Shown: piece after piece, positions 1 to 8,455 of the stretch
Numbering within the stretch: position 1 is the stretch's first letter
How the letters are laid out: the number at the start of each line of letters is the position of its first letter
Assembly (NCBI GenBank): GCA_963844315.1
Contig: CAWJOC010000020.1
Span: 1 to 64,000 of the forward strand
DNA from: CAWAVN01 sp963844315
GTDB taxonomy: Bacteria; Planctomycetota; Planctomycetia; Planctomycetales; Planctomycetaceae
Reading direction: 5' to 3'
DNA: 64,000 nt
Position numbers and translations under genes: made by a program
The notes under the pieces: generated by a model
Told to the model about the DNA's origin: nothing
The model's input: only the letters and a program-made list of their open reading frames with translations
Databases searched by the model: none

Positions 1-14
1 CTGGGAGAACCATC

Positions 15-2240
15 ATGGACAACAGCTTAAAGAACTTTCGCATCGAGACCGACAATCGCGGCGTGGTCACGGCGACGCTCGATGTGCCCGACCGGCCAAT
101 GAACGTGTTCGACCCTGGCGTGATTGCCGAATTGGAATCGTTGGTCTGCGATTGGGAACGCGCGAAGGACATCAAGGCCATCGTCTTTCGCAGTGGAAAA
201 TCCAGCGGCTTTCTGGCCGGTGCGGACATCAACGTGATCCAATCCATCAGCACGCCCAAGGAAGCCGATGAAATCATCGGACGGGGCCAGAACCTTTTCA
301 CCCGCGTGGAAAAACTGCCCATGCCGACCGTGGCGGTCATACACGGTCCGTGTTTGGGCGGCGGGATGGAGTTTGCTTTGGCCTGTAAGTACCGCATCGC
401 CCGCGATGACAGTTCCACTCAATTGGGGCTTCCCGAAACGCAACTGGGCGTGATTCCAGGTTGGGGCGGAACGCAGCGGTTGCCGCGCGTGGTCGGCGTG
501 GTCAAGTCTTTGGATATGATTTTGACGGCCAAGAAAGTCTCGGCGAATTCCGCAAAGAAAATGGGCCTAGTGCATCTGGCTCCTGCTCCCAAGGATTTCG
601 AGAAAGCGGTGGCCGAGTTTGTGGAGACTGTGATCGCGAGTCCGTCAGCAGCGGAGGTGAACCGTTCTCCCCGCCGACCGTTGCTGGCGCGGCTCGTGAA
701 TAACACCGGCATTGGCCGCTGGATCGCGTTCAAGGGCACGATGCAGCAAATTGCCCGTCAAATCCAACACTATCCCGCACTCGAAGCGGCGGTGGATGCC
801 GTGAAAGCCGGTTATAAAACGCCCGGCCAAGCCGGGATGGACGCCGAGCGCGCCGCGTTTTGCAAGGTGCTCTTTACGCCAACTTGCCGGAATCTGATCG
901 GCCTCTTCTTCCAACGGGAGAAAGCCAGAAGCGTCTCCACCTGGGCGGAATCCGCCGAGGGAGCCAAGCCCGCGCCCATCGACAAACTGGGCGTCATCGG
1001 CGGCGGAGCGATGGGAGCAGGCATTGCTCAACTCGCGGCCTACCAAGGTTTAGAAGTCGTGCTGCGGGAGATCAATCAAGAAGCGCTCGACGCCGGGATG
1101 GACCGCATTCGGAAACTGTTCGAGGAATCCGTGACGAAGAAAAAACTGACTGCCGAGGAAGCCGCCGCGAGATTGGCGAAGGTCAAACCGACGGTGGATT
1201 GGGAACCGCTTGCCCGCATGGATGCCGTTGTCGAAGCGGTGGTCGAACGAGAGGACATCAAGCAGAAAGTCTTTCAGGAATTGGAGAGCCACACCCCGTC
1301 CGATGCGGTGCTAGCAACGAACACGTCTTCGCTCTCCGTCCGAAGGTTGGCGGAACCGCGTGAGAATCCTGAACGGGTGGCCGGGCTGCACTTCTTCAAT
1401 CCCGTGCACCGCATGGAGTTGGTGGAGGTCGTCCGCACGGAATCCACGTCGCCCGCCGCCATCTCGCGGTTGGTCCGGCTGGTGAAAAAGCTCGGCAAAA
1501 CGCCGATCGTGGTGGAAGACAGCCCCGGCTTCGTGGTCAACCGGATTTTGTTCCCGTATCTCGCCGAAGCCGTCCGCATGGTCTGCGAAGGCGAAGACGT
1601 GGAATCGATCGACCGAGCCATGAAACGCTTCGGCATGCCGATGGGACCGTTGGAACTTTTGGATCAAGTGGGTTTGGACATCGGCGCGCACGTGGCGAGT
1701 GGGTTGTCGGATGTGATTCCCGACCCCGGACCCACCGCAAGGCGTCTGACCGCAATGGTCGAAGCCGGTTGGCTGGGCAAGAAATCCGGCCAGGGGTTCT
1801 ACGTTTACGAGAAAGGCAAGAAAGGCAAGCCGACGAATTGGGGCGAAGCCCCCTCGGCCGCGCCGCCAACGAGCACGCCGGACAAATTCGCGAGCGGATT
1901 GTCGCTGACGGAATTGCGTTTGATCCTGCCGATCATCAACGAAGCCGCCCGCTGCATGGAAGAGCATATCGTCAAGGAGGCGTGGATGGTGGATCTCGCA
2001 ATGGTTCTGGGAACGGGTTTTGCGCCATTTCGCGGCGGACCTCTGCGCTTGGCGGACAATTTGGGTATCTCCAATGTAGTCACGGACATGCTGGCCCTCC
2101 AAGAAACCTGCGGCGACCGCTTTGCCCCCTGCGGCTTATTGCTCCGCCTCAAGGAAACCCAAGACAAGTTCTATTCCACCAAAACGCACGAAGAGAAAAA
2201 CGGAAAAAAGCCTAAACCGCAAACCATGAAAGTGGAATAG
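15..2240 (+). CDS. fadJ: FadJ/FadB-like bifunctional enoyl-CoA hydratase / 3-hydroxyacyl-CoA dehydrogenase
   Basis: A 741-residue cytoplasmic beta-oxidation enzyme that should hydrate 2-enoyl-CoA and then oxidise the 3-hydroxyacyl-CoA with NAD. The N-terminal crotonase domain (about residues 10-200) shows the oxyanion-hole segment HGPCLGGGMEFALACKYRIA and the second catalytic glutamate in LPETQLGVIPGWGGTQRLPR. The NAD-binding glycine motif GVIGGGAMGAGIAQ lies near residue 326, and the dehydrogenase catalytic histidine is in HFFNPVHRMELVE near residue 458. The C-terminal HCDH domains follow, with GWLGKKSGQGFY. Length matches FadB/FadJ (about 715-730). The ATG at 15 follows GGGAGAAC as ribosome binding site. 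The next gene on the same strand is an acyl-CoA dehydrogenase, so the two probably act in one fatty acid degradation pathway. Whether it is closer to FadB or FadJ cannot be settled by eye. Confidence 0.93.
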   Translation: MDNSLKNFRIETDNRGVVTATLDVPDRPMNVFDPGVIAELESLVCDWERAKDIKAIVFRSGKSSGFLAGADINVIQSISTPKEADEIIGRGQNLFTRVEKLPMPTVAVIHGPCLGGGMEFALACKYRIARDDSSTQLGLPETQLGVIPGWGGTQRLPRVVGVVKSLDMILTAKKVSANSAKKMGLVHLAPAPKDFEKAVAEFVETVIASPSAAEVNRSPRRPLLARLVNNTGIGRWIAFKGTMQQIARQIQHYPALEAAVDAVKAGYKTPGQAGMDAERAAFCKVLFTPTCRNLIGLFFQREKARSVSTWAESAEGAKPAPIDKLGVIGGGAMGAGIAQLAAYQGLEVVLREINQEALDAGMDRIRKLFEESVTKKKLTAEEAAARLAKVKPTVDWEPLARMDAVVEAVVEREDIKQKVFQELESHTPSDAVLATNTSSLSVRRLAEPRENPERVAGLHFFNPVHRMELVEVVRTESTSPAAISRLVRLVKKLGKTPIVVEDSPGFVVNRILFPYLAEAVRMVCEGEDVESIDRAMKRFGMPMGPLELLDQVGLDIGAHVASGLSDVIPDPGPTARRLTAMVEAGWLGKKSGQGFYVYEKGKKGKPTNWGEAPSAAPPTSTPDKFASGLSLTELRLILPIINEAARCMEEHIVKEAWMVDLAMVLGTGFAPFRGGPLRLADNLGISNVVTDMLALQETCGDRFAPCGLLLRLKETQDKFYSTKTHEEKNGKKPKPQTMKVE

Positions 2241-2266
2241 GCGAGCAGACAAAGCTTGAATATGTC

Positions 2267-2381
2267 CCTTCTCCCCTTGGGGGAGAAGGTGGCCGAAGGC
2301 CGGATGAGGGGTAACGATTAAAGTTCGACGCCGATCTTGAATTCGTCCCCCTCACCCTAACCCTCTCCCCAGGGGAGAGGG
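2267..2381. repeat. Two palindromic hairpins of intergenic repeat DNA
   Basis: Two perfect 10-bp stems sit between the fadJ-like and acyl-CoA dehydrogenase genes. The first pairs 2267-2276 (CCTTCTCCCC) with 2280-2289 across a TTG loop. The second pairs 2361-2370 (CCCTCTCCCC) with 2372-2381 across a single A. The second is preceded by CCCCTCACCCTAA, a string I recall from dispersed intergenic palindromes in several bacterial phyla. They could weaken read-through or be mobile palindromic units; there is no U-run typical of a terminator. Confidence 0.7.
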
Positions 2382-2423
2382 GACAAGACCGACTAAAACA
2401 TCTACCATTTAGAGGAGAACATC

Positions 2424-4381
2424 ATGAGCCTGGACACTTCCGACATTCGGGACACCTCCGCCGAAAACACGAAGCCGAAAGCCAAACCCGAACGCGAAGT
2501 TTCCTTCGCCGAAACCGCGATGCGGCTGGGCAACAAGAGCGAGGATGAAGCCCGCCGGATGGGCGCGGTGGACTCAGCCGATGAGCAGGTCGAACGGCTG
2601 TTCGCACCGGAGTACCAGACCGTCAACAGCCCGATTCACCGCGCCGTGTGGGATCGCCAATTGCCCGTGGAATTGTTCCAAGGCCACGCGCCCGCCATTC
2701 CGCCGGAAGTCGAACGGGTGATGACCAAATCCTTGGACGTCGTCCGCCGCCGGAAAAAAGCTGGCCAGATTCTCGATCAGCACAAAAAAGTCTCCGAGGA
2801 AACGCTCGCCGAATTGGGCGATGCCGGTTATTGGGGATCTGTTGGTCAGTCCCGAATACGGCGGATCGGGGGCGGCGTTCGTGAACTTCGCCAAGTTCTT
2901 GACGCGGATGGCGACCCTCGATCCGACGGTCGCCGGGCTGGCATCGGTGCATGGCTGCATCGGGGCCGTGGATCCCGTGCGTTCGTTCGGTTCGCCCGAA
3001 CAAAAAGAACGCTTCCTGCCCAAACTGGGCAACGGCGAAACGCTTTCCGCGTTCGCGCTCACCGAACCCAATGCCGGATCCGACCTCACCGCACTTCGGA
3101 CAACAGCGGTCTTAGACGGCGATGAATATGTCGTCAATGGCGAGAAGCTATTCATCACCAACGTCCGGCCCGGCAGAACGATTGGGTTGGTGTGCCTGAT
3201 CGACAACGAACCGGCGGTGCTGATCGTCGATCTTCCCAAGGAAGAGAACGAGCACTTCCAACTCAAGAAGTACGGTCTCTACGCCCTGCAATACGCACAC
3301 AACTATGGGATCCTCTTCAAGGATTTCCGCGTGCCGGCGGAGAACCTCCTGGAACCCGTGCGCGGCGATGGGTTGACGATTGCCTATCACGGCTTGAATT
3401 TGGGCCGGGTCGCGCTGTGCGCCAATGCCGCCGGGACGATGCGGATGATGCTCGCCAGCCTTTTGCCTTGGGCCTGGCATCGCAAGACCTACGGCGAACC
3501 GATTGCCAAGCGGGAACTCGTCCTCCGCAGGATGGGCCGGATGGCCGGGATGATTGTCGCCGCCGATGCCATGACCGAATGGTGCGGCTCGCTTTTGGAT
3601 GCCGGTTTTCGCGGCGAGATGGAATGCATCATCGCCAAGATCTTCGGCAGCGAAGCCCAAAAGGAAGCGACCATTGAACTTCTCATGAAAACCCACGGCG
3701 GACGGGCGTTTCTCAAAGGGCATTTATTCGGCGACAACGTCCACGACTTTTTGGCCCCGTGCATTTACGAAGGCGAAGGCGAGATGCTGGGCATGGCGTT
3801 CTTTAAGTCCTTGGTCAAGCATCACGGCAAGTTGTTCTTCGAACCCATCGGCAAGACGCTGCACGCCCACGGCATTCGCCAGCCCAATCTGGCCAATCCT
3901 TCGCACGCCTGGAAACTCAAAGGCCCTCTTGGCGAATTACGCGGGATGGTACGTCAAAGAGCATCTCACGCCAAAATCGCACAGCGGTCTCGACAGTATG
4001 CCGAGCAATTTGAAGAAGCACGCCGAGTTTGCGATCCATCAATTGCAGCACGGCCGGTTTGAGATCTCCGCCACAATGCGGAAGCATCAGCTCAAACTCG
4101 CCGACCGCCAATGCCGGATGGCCGCGCTCTCGCAAGACTTGCAAGACGCCGTCGTGATGCTCTGCACCAGCCTCTACGGAGCCAGGCAACAAGATGAACT
4201 GGTCCGCCTCGCGGCGGAAACCGTCTGCCAAAGCTTTAAACTGAAGCTCAGCGGCGGAAAACCCACCGACCGCGATTTCCGCAAACTGACCGAACTCGGC
4301 AGCGCCATCGCCGACGGCGGCTTCAGTGCCCTGGCGGGCATCGAACCGGAAGAAATCCTGATGTCCTATAAGAATGAATGA
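2424..4381 (+). CDS. Large acyl-CoA dehydrogenase (two frameshifts)
   Basis: FAD-dependent acyl-CoA dehydrogenase of the long type (about 650 residues reconstructed, the size of VLCAD/ACAD9-like enzymes), catalysing the first step of beta-oxidation. The protein starts at ATG 2424 behind AGGAGAAC and is read in three frames: 2424 to about 2837, about 2839 to 3921, and about 3923 to 4381. Dropping the T at 2838 joins GYWG to LLVSPEYGGSGA, a standard acyl-CoA dehydrogenase segment. A second one-base shift near 3922 joins HAWKLK to ALLANYAGWYVKEHL. The FAD-binding signature FALTEPNAGSDLTALRT and the C-terminal TYGEPIAKRELV helix region are present. The clean continuation in each frame suggests sequence errors, not decay. 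It is 183 bp downstream of the FadJ-like gene and likely functions with it. Confidence 0.85.
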
Positions 4382-4402
4382 GGCTGTAGACCGTAGGCTG
4401 TA
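4382..4402. repeat. Degenerate heptamer tandem repeat
   Basis: Three consecutive 7-bp units, GGCTGTA, GACCGTA and GGCTGTA, directly follow the stop codon of the acyl-CoA dehydrogenase. They have the same 7-bp periodicity as other short repeat blocks in this window, but a different unit. Confidence 0.5.
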
Positions 4403-4494
4403 GGAAGACAGAATCGCCGAGAGCATCTGGCAGATTTCAAAACTCCAATTTCAACTGACGACGCAACACGGACAACTCACAATGGATCGACACC

Positions 4495-5454
4495 ATGAGT
4501 TACAAACCCATTACCCTAGCTCTCGGCGGTGGCGGCGCGCGGGGGATTTCGCACTTGGGCGTGATTGATGGCCTTCGCGATGCGGGCTTCCAAGTCGGGC
4601 GGGTTGTCGGAGTCAGCATTGGCAGCCTCGCCGGGGCCATGTATGCCTTCAATCCCGACATCAAGCAGACGATTGCCAAAGCCCTGGGCTATCTGCTTTC
4701 GGAACCGTTCCAAACCCATCAGGAAACCCTGTTCGGGGCCAGGCGAAGTTCCGACGAGAACACCGGCGGCGTGTTCGCCTGGTATTCCCGTGTAATGAGC
4801 TATCTGCGCGGGAATAGAACATGGCACCGGGCGGTGACGAGGCCCTCTTTATTGCCGGCGGCCATTATGCAGGATGTGGTGATGCACCTCCTGCCGGATG
4901 CCGACATCGCCGATGCCAAGATTCCCTTGAGCATTGTTACGGTCGATTTGCACAGCGGGCATCAGGTGATCTTGGAGCGCGGGCCGGTGCGCGAAGCCGT
5001 TCGGGCCTCCTCGGCCATTCCGGGGATTTTTCCGCCGGTTGTCTGGGATGACATGCTGCTGGCCGACCTGGGCACGTTCTGCTCGCTGCCCACGGTCATT
5101 GCCCAGTCTTACGGAAACAGTCCCGTGGTCGGGGTGGATGTGAGTTCCCGTTTAAAGCACGTCACGCATTGCAACACCGCAATGGATGTCTTGATGCGGA
5201 TGGATGAAATCGGCGAATCGCTGTTTCGCAAGCACGTCCAGGCGGCGGCGGACTTCATCATTCGCCCGGCGGTGTACCACGCGGAATGGTTCGACTTTTC
5301 CAATCCGGAACTCTTGATTAGCCTCGGACGAAAAGCCGCGAGGCAATACTCGGCGGAACTGGCCGCGTTACTACGAAAAAACTCCGTCGCCCCCAAACCC
5401 AGCATGAAGGAACGCATCAGCGTGGAAACCGCGGGTTTGAACTCGCCTGTCTAA
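4495..5454 (+). CDS. Patatin-like phospholipase (RssA-like)
   Basis: A 319-residue patatin-family serine hydrolase, probably a lipid acyl hydrolase acting in the cytoplasm or at the membrane face. The glycine-rich oxyanion motif LGGGGARGISHLGV is at residues 9-22. The nucleophile elbow GVSIGSLAG (GxSxG) lies near residue 40. The expected catalytic aspartate motif is LLADLGTFCSLP, reading D-L-G where most family members have D-G-G/A. It has no signal peptide. The ATG at 4495 is not preceded by a strong Shine-Dalgarno sequence. The gene ends 11 bp before the insertion sequence. The family call is firm; the substrate is unknown. Confidence 0.85.
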   Translation: MSYKPITLALGGGGARGISHLGVIDGLRDAGFQVGRVVGVSIGSLAGAMYAFNPDIKQTIAKALGYLLSEPFQTHQETLFGARRSSDENTGGVFAWYSRVMSYLRGNRTWHRAVTRPSLLPAAIMQDVVMHLLPDADIADAKIPLSIVTVDLHSGHQVILERGPVREAVRASSAIPGIFPPVVWDDMLLADLGTFCSLPTVIAQSYGNSPVVGVDVSSRLKHVTHCNTAMDVLMRMDEIGESLFRKHVQAAADFIIRPAVYHAEWFDFSNPELLISLGRKAARQYSAELAALLRKNSVAPKPSMKERISVETAGLNSPV

Positions 5455-5465
5455 CCCACCCTACG

Positions 5466-5482
5466 CTCGTCATTTGCCAATT
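5466..5482 (+). repeat. IS left terminal inverted repeat
   Basis: 17-bp end that pairs with 6909-6925 with two mismatches. It overlaps the transposase stop codon region, so the coding sequence runs to the element edge. Confidence 0.8.
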
Positions 5483-6825
5483 TAGGCAGTCTGGGTCAAG
5501 CGGTTTAGCAGGTAGTCTTTGAATTTGCGGGGGAGTTTTTCGACAGCCCCGACGAATCGGGGCTGTGAGAAAACCCCCTCGTCCCAAATCAGGCGGCGGA
5601 CACAACACAAGGCGGTGCTGAAGGTCGGATCGGTCTTCGCGTACCAAGGCCAGCTCAAGACTTGCACCGGATGCGTTTGGAGATGATTGTGATAGATCAG
5701 GCTCACCACGCTGAACAAACCCAACAGCCAAGGCTCGACACGCTGCACCGCCTGGCGGCTGAAGCGGCGGGGACTTCCCAGCCCCAAGCGGTCTTTACAT
5801 TCCTGGAAGGTGACTTCGATCGACCACCTTTGAACGTAAGTATTCACGATCGCATGCGCCGACATCTGAGGGTCGCTGCTGAAGAAGTATTCGGGGCGAT
5901 GCGTGCCTTCCAAGTCTTCCAAGTACACGAATGACACCGCCACCAGCCCGTAGCCGGCTTTGAACCAATTTCCTCCGCCGCGCACCAACCGCACCTGGCG
6001 CTGACCGCCGCCGTACCAGTTCACCGTGGTTTTGTGGCCCCGTTTGGCCTGGACGACGTCTTCGGGTTTGGGTTGCCTGTTCCCTTTGACGCGCGGCCGC
6101 CCATTCCCGGAATACTTCGGCGGCTCTTCGTACAAGTTGGCATCGGGATAAAACTTTCCCACGTAGGTCAATTGCTTTCGATGCCGATGCGCGAAGCGGG
6201 CCATCTCATGGATGGAATACTGGCCGTCGCCCGTCAAAACAAAGCGTCTTTCGGGGAACCAGCGGATCAACCGCCTTGTGAGCACACGGGCCAACTCACC
6301 ACACGTGCGATGCTTTCGTCCCAAGTGCACGCTCTCTTCGGGCGGGGTATAAAGGGCAAAGAGCACCGGCAAGGCCCAAGGTCTTTTGGCCCACGGGAAC
6401 GGGATCAAGATCGCCAACACGACCCACTTGTGCCCCCAGATCCATTTCGTCAAACTGTGGGAACTGCGGACGGCATCGCGATGCTTGGCCTTGCCCCAGA
6501 CTTTCTTGCCGGGATGCTCGGTGGTGCTGTCGTCCGCCGCCAACAGGATCGGCTCATCGGGCGGCACGAGTTCGATCACCAACTGGGCCAACAACCGGCC
6601 CAGACACCACGTGGACCACGCGGGCCGGGAGAACAAGCGGTAGTAAGTTGTAAAGTGTCCGGTCAACAACCCCGCGGCCACAATCAACGTGGCGGTGACG
6701 GTGCGTCGGCCAATCGTAATGATCGTTGCCAAAGCAAACCCCACCATCCGGAGTGCCGTGGGCTTGGTGAACGCGGGCGAAAGTTTGGCAACCACATCTT
6801 GAGCGGCACGAGGCGTCTGAATCAT
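5482..6825 (-). CDS. IS701/IS4-type DDE transposase
   Basis: A 447-residue transposase with an RNase-H-like DDE core. Visible catalytic landmarks are LAADDSTTEHPGKKVWG (first Asp), the GHKWVVLAILIPFPW strand typical of IS701 proteins, FVLTGDGQYSIHEMA (second Asp) and YVQRWSIEVTFQECKDRLGL, which carries the YREK-like catalytic Glu. The ORF is intact and fills almost the whole element. The ATG (complement of 6823-6825) lies directly after the 3' arm of a 10-bp stem (see 6826-6884), so translation from read-through transcripts is probably suppressed. Assignment to IS701 over the wider IS4 superfamily is by pattern only. Confidence 0.88.
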   Translation of the reverse strand: MIQTPRAAQDVVAKLSPAFTKPTALRMVGFALATIITIGRRTVTATLIVAAGLLTGHFTTYYRLFSRPAWSTWCLGRLLAQLVIELVPPDEPILLAADDSTTEHPGKKVWGKAKHRDAVRSSHSLTKWIWGHKWVVLAILIPFPWAKRPWALPVLFALYTPPEESVHLGRKHRTCGELARVLTRRLIRWFPERRFVLTGDGQYSIHEMARFAHRHRKQLTYVGKFYPDANLYEEPPKYSGNGRPRVKGNRQPKPEDVVQAKRGHKTTVNWYGGGQRQVRLVRGGGNWFKAGYGLVAVSFVYLEDLEGTHRPEYFFSSDPQMSAHAIVNTYVQRWSIEVTFQECKDRLGLGSPRRFSRQAVQRVEPWLLGLFSVVSLIYHNHLQTHPVQVLSWPWYAKTDPTFSTALCCVRRLIWDEGVFSQPRFVGAVEKLPRKFKDYLLNRLTQTA

Positions 6826-6884
6826 GGCGGACTCCGTTCTGAAAAGGCCAAGTGTGATACCTTAACCTTCTCGTGGAGTCCGCC
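6826..6884 (-). promoter_or_regulatory. Hairpin abutting the transposase start codon
   Basis: On the minus strand GGCGGACTCC (complement of 6875-6884) pairs perfectly with GGAGTCCGCC (complement of 6826-6835). The latter contains the only GGAG available as ribosome binding site and is followed directly by ATG. A transcript entering from outside the element would contain both arms and fold; a transcript started inside the loop would not. This is the arrangement known to protect several IS elements from impinging transcription. The promoter inside the loop is inferred, not seen. Confidence 0.6.
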
Positions 6885-6908
6885 GCTTTACAAACCCACC
6901 CCTCAAAG

Positions 6909-6925
6909 AATTGGCAAAAGTCGAG
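6909..6925 (-). repeat. IS right terminal inverted repeat
   Basis: Right end of the insertion sequence; reverse complement matches 5466-5482 at 15 of 17 positions and is followed by the CTACG duplication. Confidence 0.8.
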
Positions 6926-6941
6926 CTACGAAACTGTCTGG

Positions 6942-7685
6942 TTATGAGCGCATGCTGGCGCTGCCGGTTCGCCGCCAAAGGGTTTTCGTTTCCACGCTCT
7001 TTTCTTGTGGTTGCGGTAGAGACTTTGGCTTCTTTTCGCCTTGTTCGGCCAGTTGCAAGAGCGCGTGTTGTGCCGATTTGAGGCGGGGGTTCAGGCTCAA
7101 TGCCTTCGTGTAACTTTGGCGCGCCGCCTCGAAGTCGCCGCGCTGCGACAGAACGAATCCGACATTCGCATGGGCGTCTGCTTCATCCAGGTATTGGCGG
7201 AAGTAGGTCAGGCACTCCTGCACCCGGCCCCCGGCTCCAACCACCAAGGCCAAATTGGCCGTGATTCGCTTATTCTTCGGCTCAAGTTGGTGGGCTTTCT
7301 TCAGCCAGGTCTCGGCAGTGGGCATGTCTCCCCGTAGATAACAGGCATAGCCGTAGTCCGCGAAGAGTTCCGCATTATGGGGAAGACGTTTTTGGGCTTC
7401 TTCAAAATAAGCGTCGGCTCTCTCCGGTTGATCCAACCGAGTGTTGGCCACCATGAGTCGGTGGTAAATCTCCCCGTTCGCGGGATCCGCCTGGAGCATG
7501 TCCTCATACATGACGAGGGCCTGCCTGAGGTTGCCTTCCCGCTCCTGAATGCGGGCCAACTTAATTCCGGTCTCAACTTTGGATTTGGGAATGGAATGCA
7601 CGGCCATGTCCGGCGCGGACACAGGCGGATTCGAGCAACCGAGGACCGAAACACAGAAAAACAGGGCAAGCCAAGTGCAACGCAT
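6942..7685 (-). CDS. TPR-repeat lipoprotein, TadD-like
   Basis: A 247-residue exported lipoprotein: signal peptide MRCTWLALFFCVSVLGC with lipobox VLGC, then about five tetratricopeptide repeats, for example LRQALVMYEDMLQADPANGE and PTAETWLKKAHQLEPKNKRI. Tad pilus loci often include a TPR lipoprotein (TadD) needed for assembly, and the next two genes upstream are a lipoprotein and a CpaC/RcpA-type secretin on the same strand, so a scaffold role in pilus assembly is likely. The C-terminal tail (RTGSASMRS) ends 12 bp from the IS target duplication, so an effect of the insertion on transcription termination is possible. TPR proteins are promiscuous, so the TadD assignment is inference from context. 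Confidence 0.75.
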   Translation of the reverse strand: MRCTWLALFFCVSVLGCSNPPVSAPDMAVHSIPKSKVETGIKLARIQEREGNLRQALVMYEDMLQADPANGEIYHRLMVANTRLDQPERADAYFEEAQKRLPHNAELFADYGYACYLRGDMPTAETWLKKAHQLEPKNKRITANLALVVGAGGRVQECLTYFRQYLDEADAHANVGFVLSQRGDFEAARQSYTKALSLNPRLKSAQHALLQLAEQGEKKPKSLPQPQEKSVETKTLWRRTGSASMRS

Positions 7686-7743
7686 GATGAAAGTTCTTCC
7701 CGGTGAATAAAAGGAATTGCCCCCGCGAAATCCTGACTACTGG

Positions 7744-8334
7744 CTAGAAACCGGCTCCAAATCCGCCGCCAAATCCACCGCCGAGGCCGCCAAATCCTCC
7801 GAAGCCGCCGAAGTTGTTGTAGTTGTTGAAGCCTCGGTAATAGGCGTTCTCAGCTTCGAAGCCCTGGAAGCCTGGCGTCAACGCCGGGGCGACGAATACC
7901 CGCTGCTCGGCTTCGGCAAAGCCCATGCCCGTGAGTGCTTGGACGATTGCCTGGCGGCGTTCCATATCCAAGGCATGGTTGCCGTTGACTGGGTATTGAT
8001 GCCTCGTATTCTGGTCTACGGCCATGTTGGACGGCTCGATCAGGATTGGAAACGGTGACGACGGAGCGCGCTCGTAGATGCGTTTGAGATGCTCCAGCCC
8101 CCGATCATTCATCGAGGTGGTCTCGCCGTTCCATTCGTGCTGGTAGATCACGAAATCGGACGCTTCGGCATTCAATTCCATATCCTGGAACGCCGGGTCC
8201 ACCAAAGTGCCCAAGGGCGCGGGATGAATGTCGCCCATGCCCCACATCCTCGTGGTTTGCGAGCACCCCAGCGTGCTGCCTGCCAAGAGCGCCGCAGACC
8301 AGGCCGCCCATTTTCGCTTTGAGGAACTTTTCAT
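7744..8334 (-). CDS. Gly/Phe/Asn-rich lipoprotein of the Tad block
   Basis: A 196-residue lipoprotein starting MKSSSKRKWAAWSAALLAG with lipobox TLGC. I prefer the ATG at 8334, with AAAGG eight bases upstream, over the ATG nine codons earlier. The middle (DFVIYQHEWNGETTS, DRGLEHLKRIYERAP) resembles an OmpA/CpaD-like periplasmic fold but I cannot assign a family. The C-terminus is low complexity, with NNYNNFGGFGGFGGLGG. It lies between a secretin and a TPR lipoprotein on the same strand; CpaD occupies a similar position in classical Tad loci. Function unknown; surface or secretin-associated location is inferred. Confidence 0.7.
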   Translation of the reverse strand: MKSSSKRKWAAWSAALLAGSTLGCSQTTRMWGMGDIHPAPLGTLVDPAFQDMELNAEASDFVIYQHEWNGETTSMNDRGLEHLKRIYERAPSSPFPILIEPSNMAVDQNTRHQYPVNGNHALDMERRQAIVQALTGMGFAEAEQRVFVAPALTPGFQGFEAENAYYRGFNNYNNFGGFGGFGGLGGGFGGGFGAGF

Positions 8335-8422
8335 GGAACTTACCTTTCCGTCTTGGATCAAGAGTCTCGGGGGTCAAGGGTCCAGAGCCAGCAATGCGGA
8401 CAAGGATCGGCTCCAGGCTTGG

Positions 8423-8450
8423 CCCTTGACTCGTAACCCTTGTCTCTTGA
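8423..8450. repeat. Degenerate heptamer repeat (CCCTTGA family)
   Basis: Four contiguous 7-bp units in the gap between the secretin stop and the lipoprotein start: CCCTTGA, CTCGTAA, CCCTTGT, CTCTTGA. The reverse complement of the same unit (GGTCAAGGGTC) also occurs near 8379. The same unit recurs at 43283-43310. Confidence 0.6.
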
Positions 8451-8455
8451 CCAGA

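Larger units (their letters stand above)
5461..6930. mobile_element. Complete IS701-like insertion sequence with target duplication
   Basis: A single-transposase element occupies 5466-6925 (1460 bp). Its ends are imperfect inverted repeats: the left end reads CTCGTCATTTGCCAATT (5466-5482) and the right end, reverse-complemented, CTCGACTTTTGCCAATT (6909-6925), 15 of 17 identical. Immediately outside both ends is CTACG (5461-5465 and 6926-6930), the expected 5-bp target duplication. The element lies between the convergent patatin and TPR lipoprotein genes and breaks neither. Intact ends, duplication and transposase suggest recent, possibly active, insertion. IS701 elements usually duplicate 4 bp, so the family label rests on the transposase only. 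Confidence 0.87.

Noticed and set aside
27..443. Long reverse-strand ORF opposite the fadJ-like gene
   Set aside because: Shadow frame in a codon-biased gene with no recognisable domain; the same applies to the many other antisense ORFs under large genes.
6034..7113. 359-codon plus-strand ORF opposite the transposase
   Set aside because: It runs across the IS end and into the flanking TPR gene, so it cannot be an original gene of either; its translation is His/Gln/Arg-rich as in shadows.
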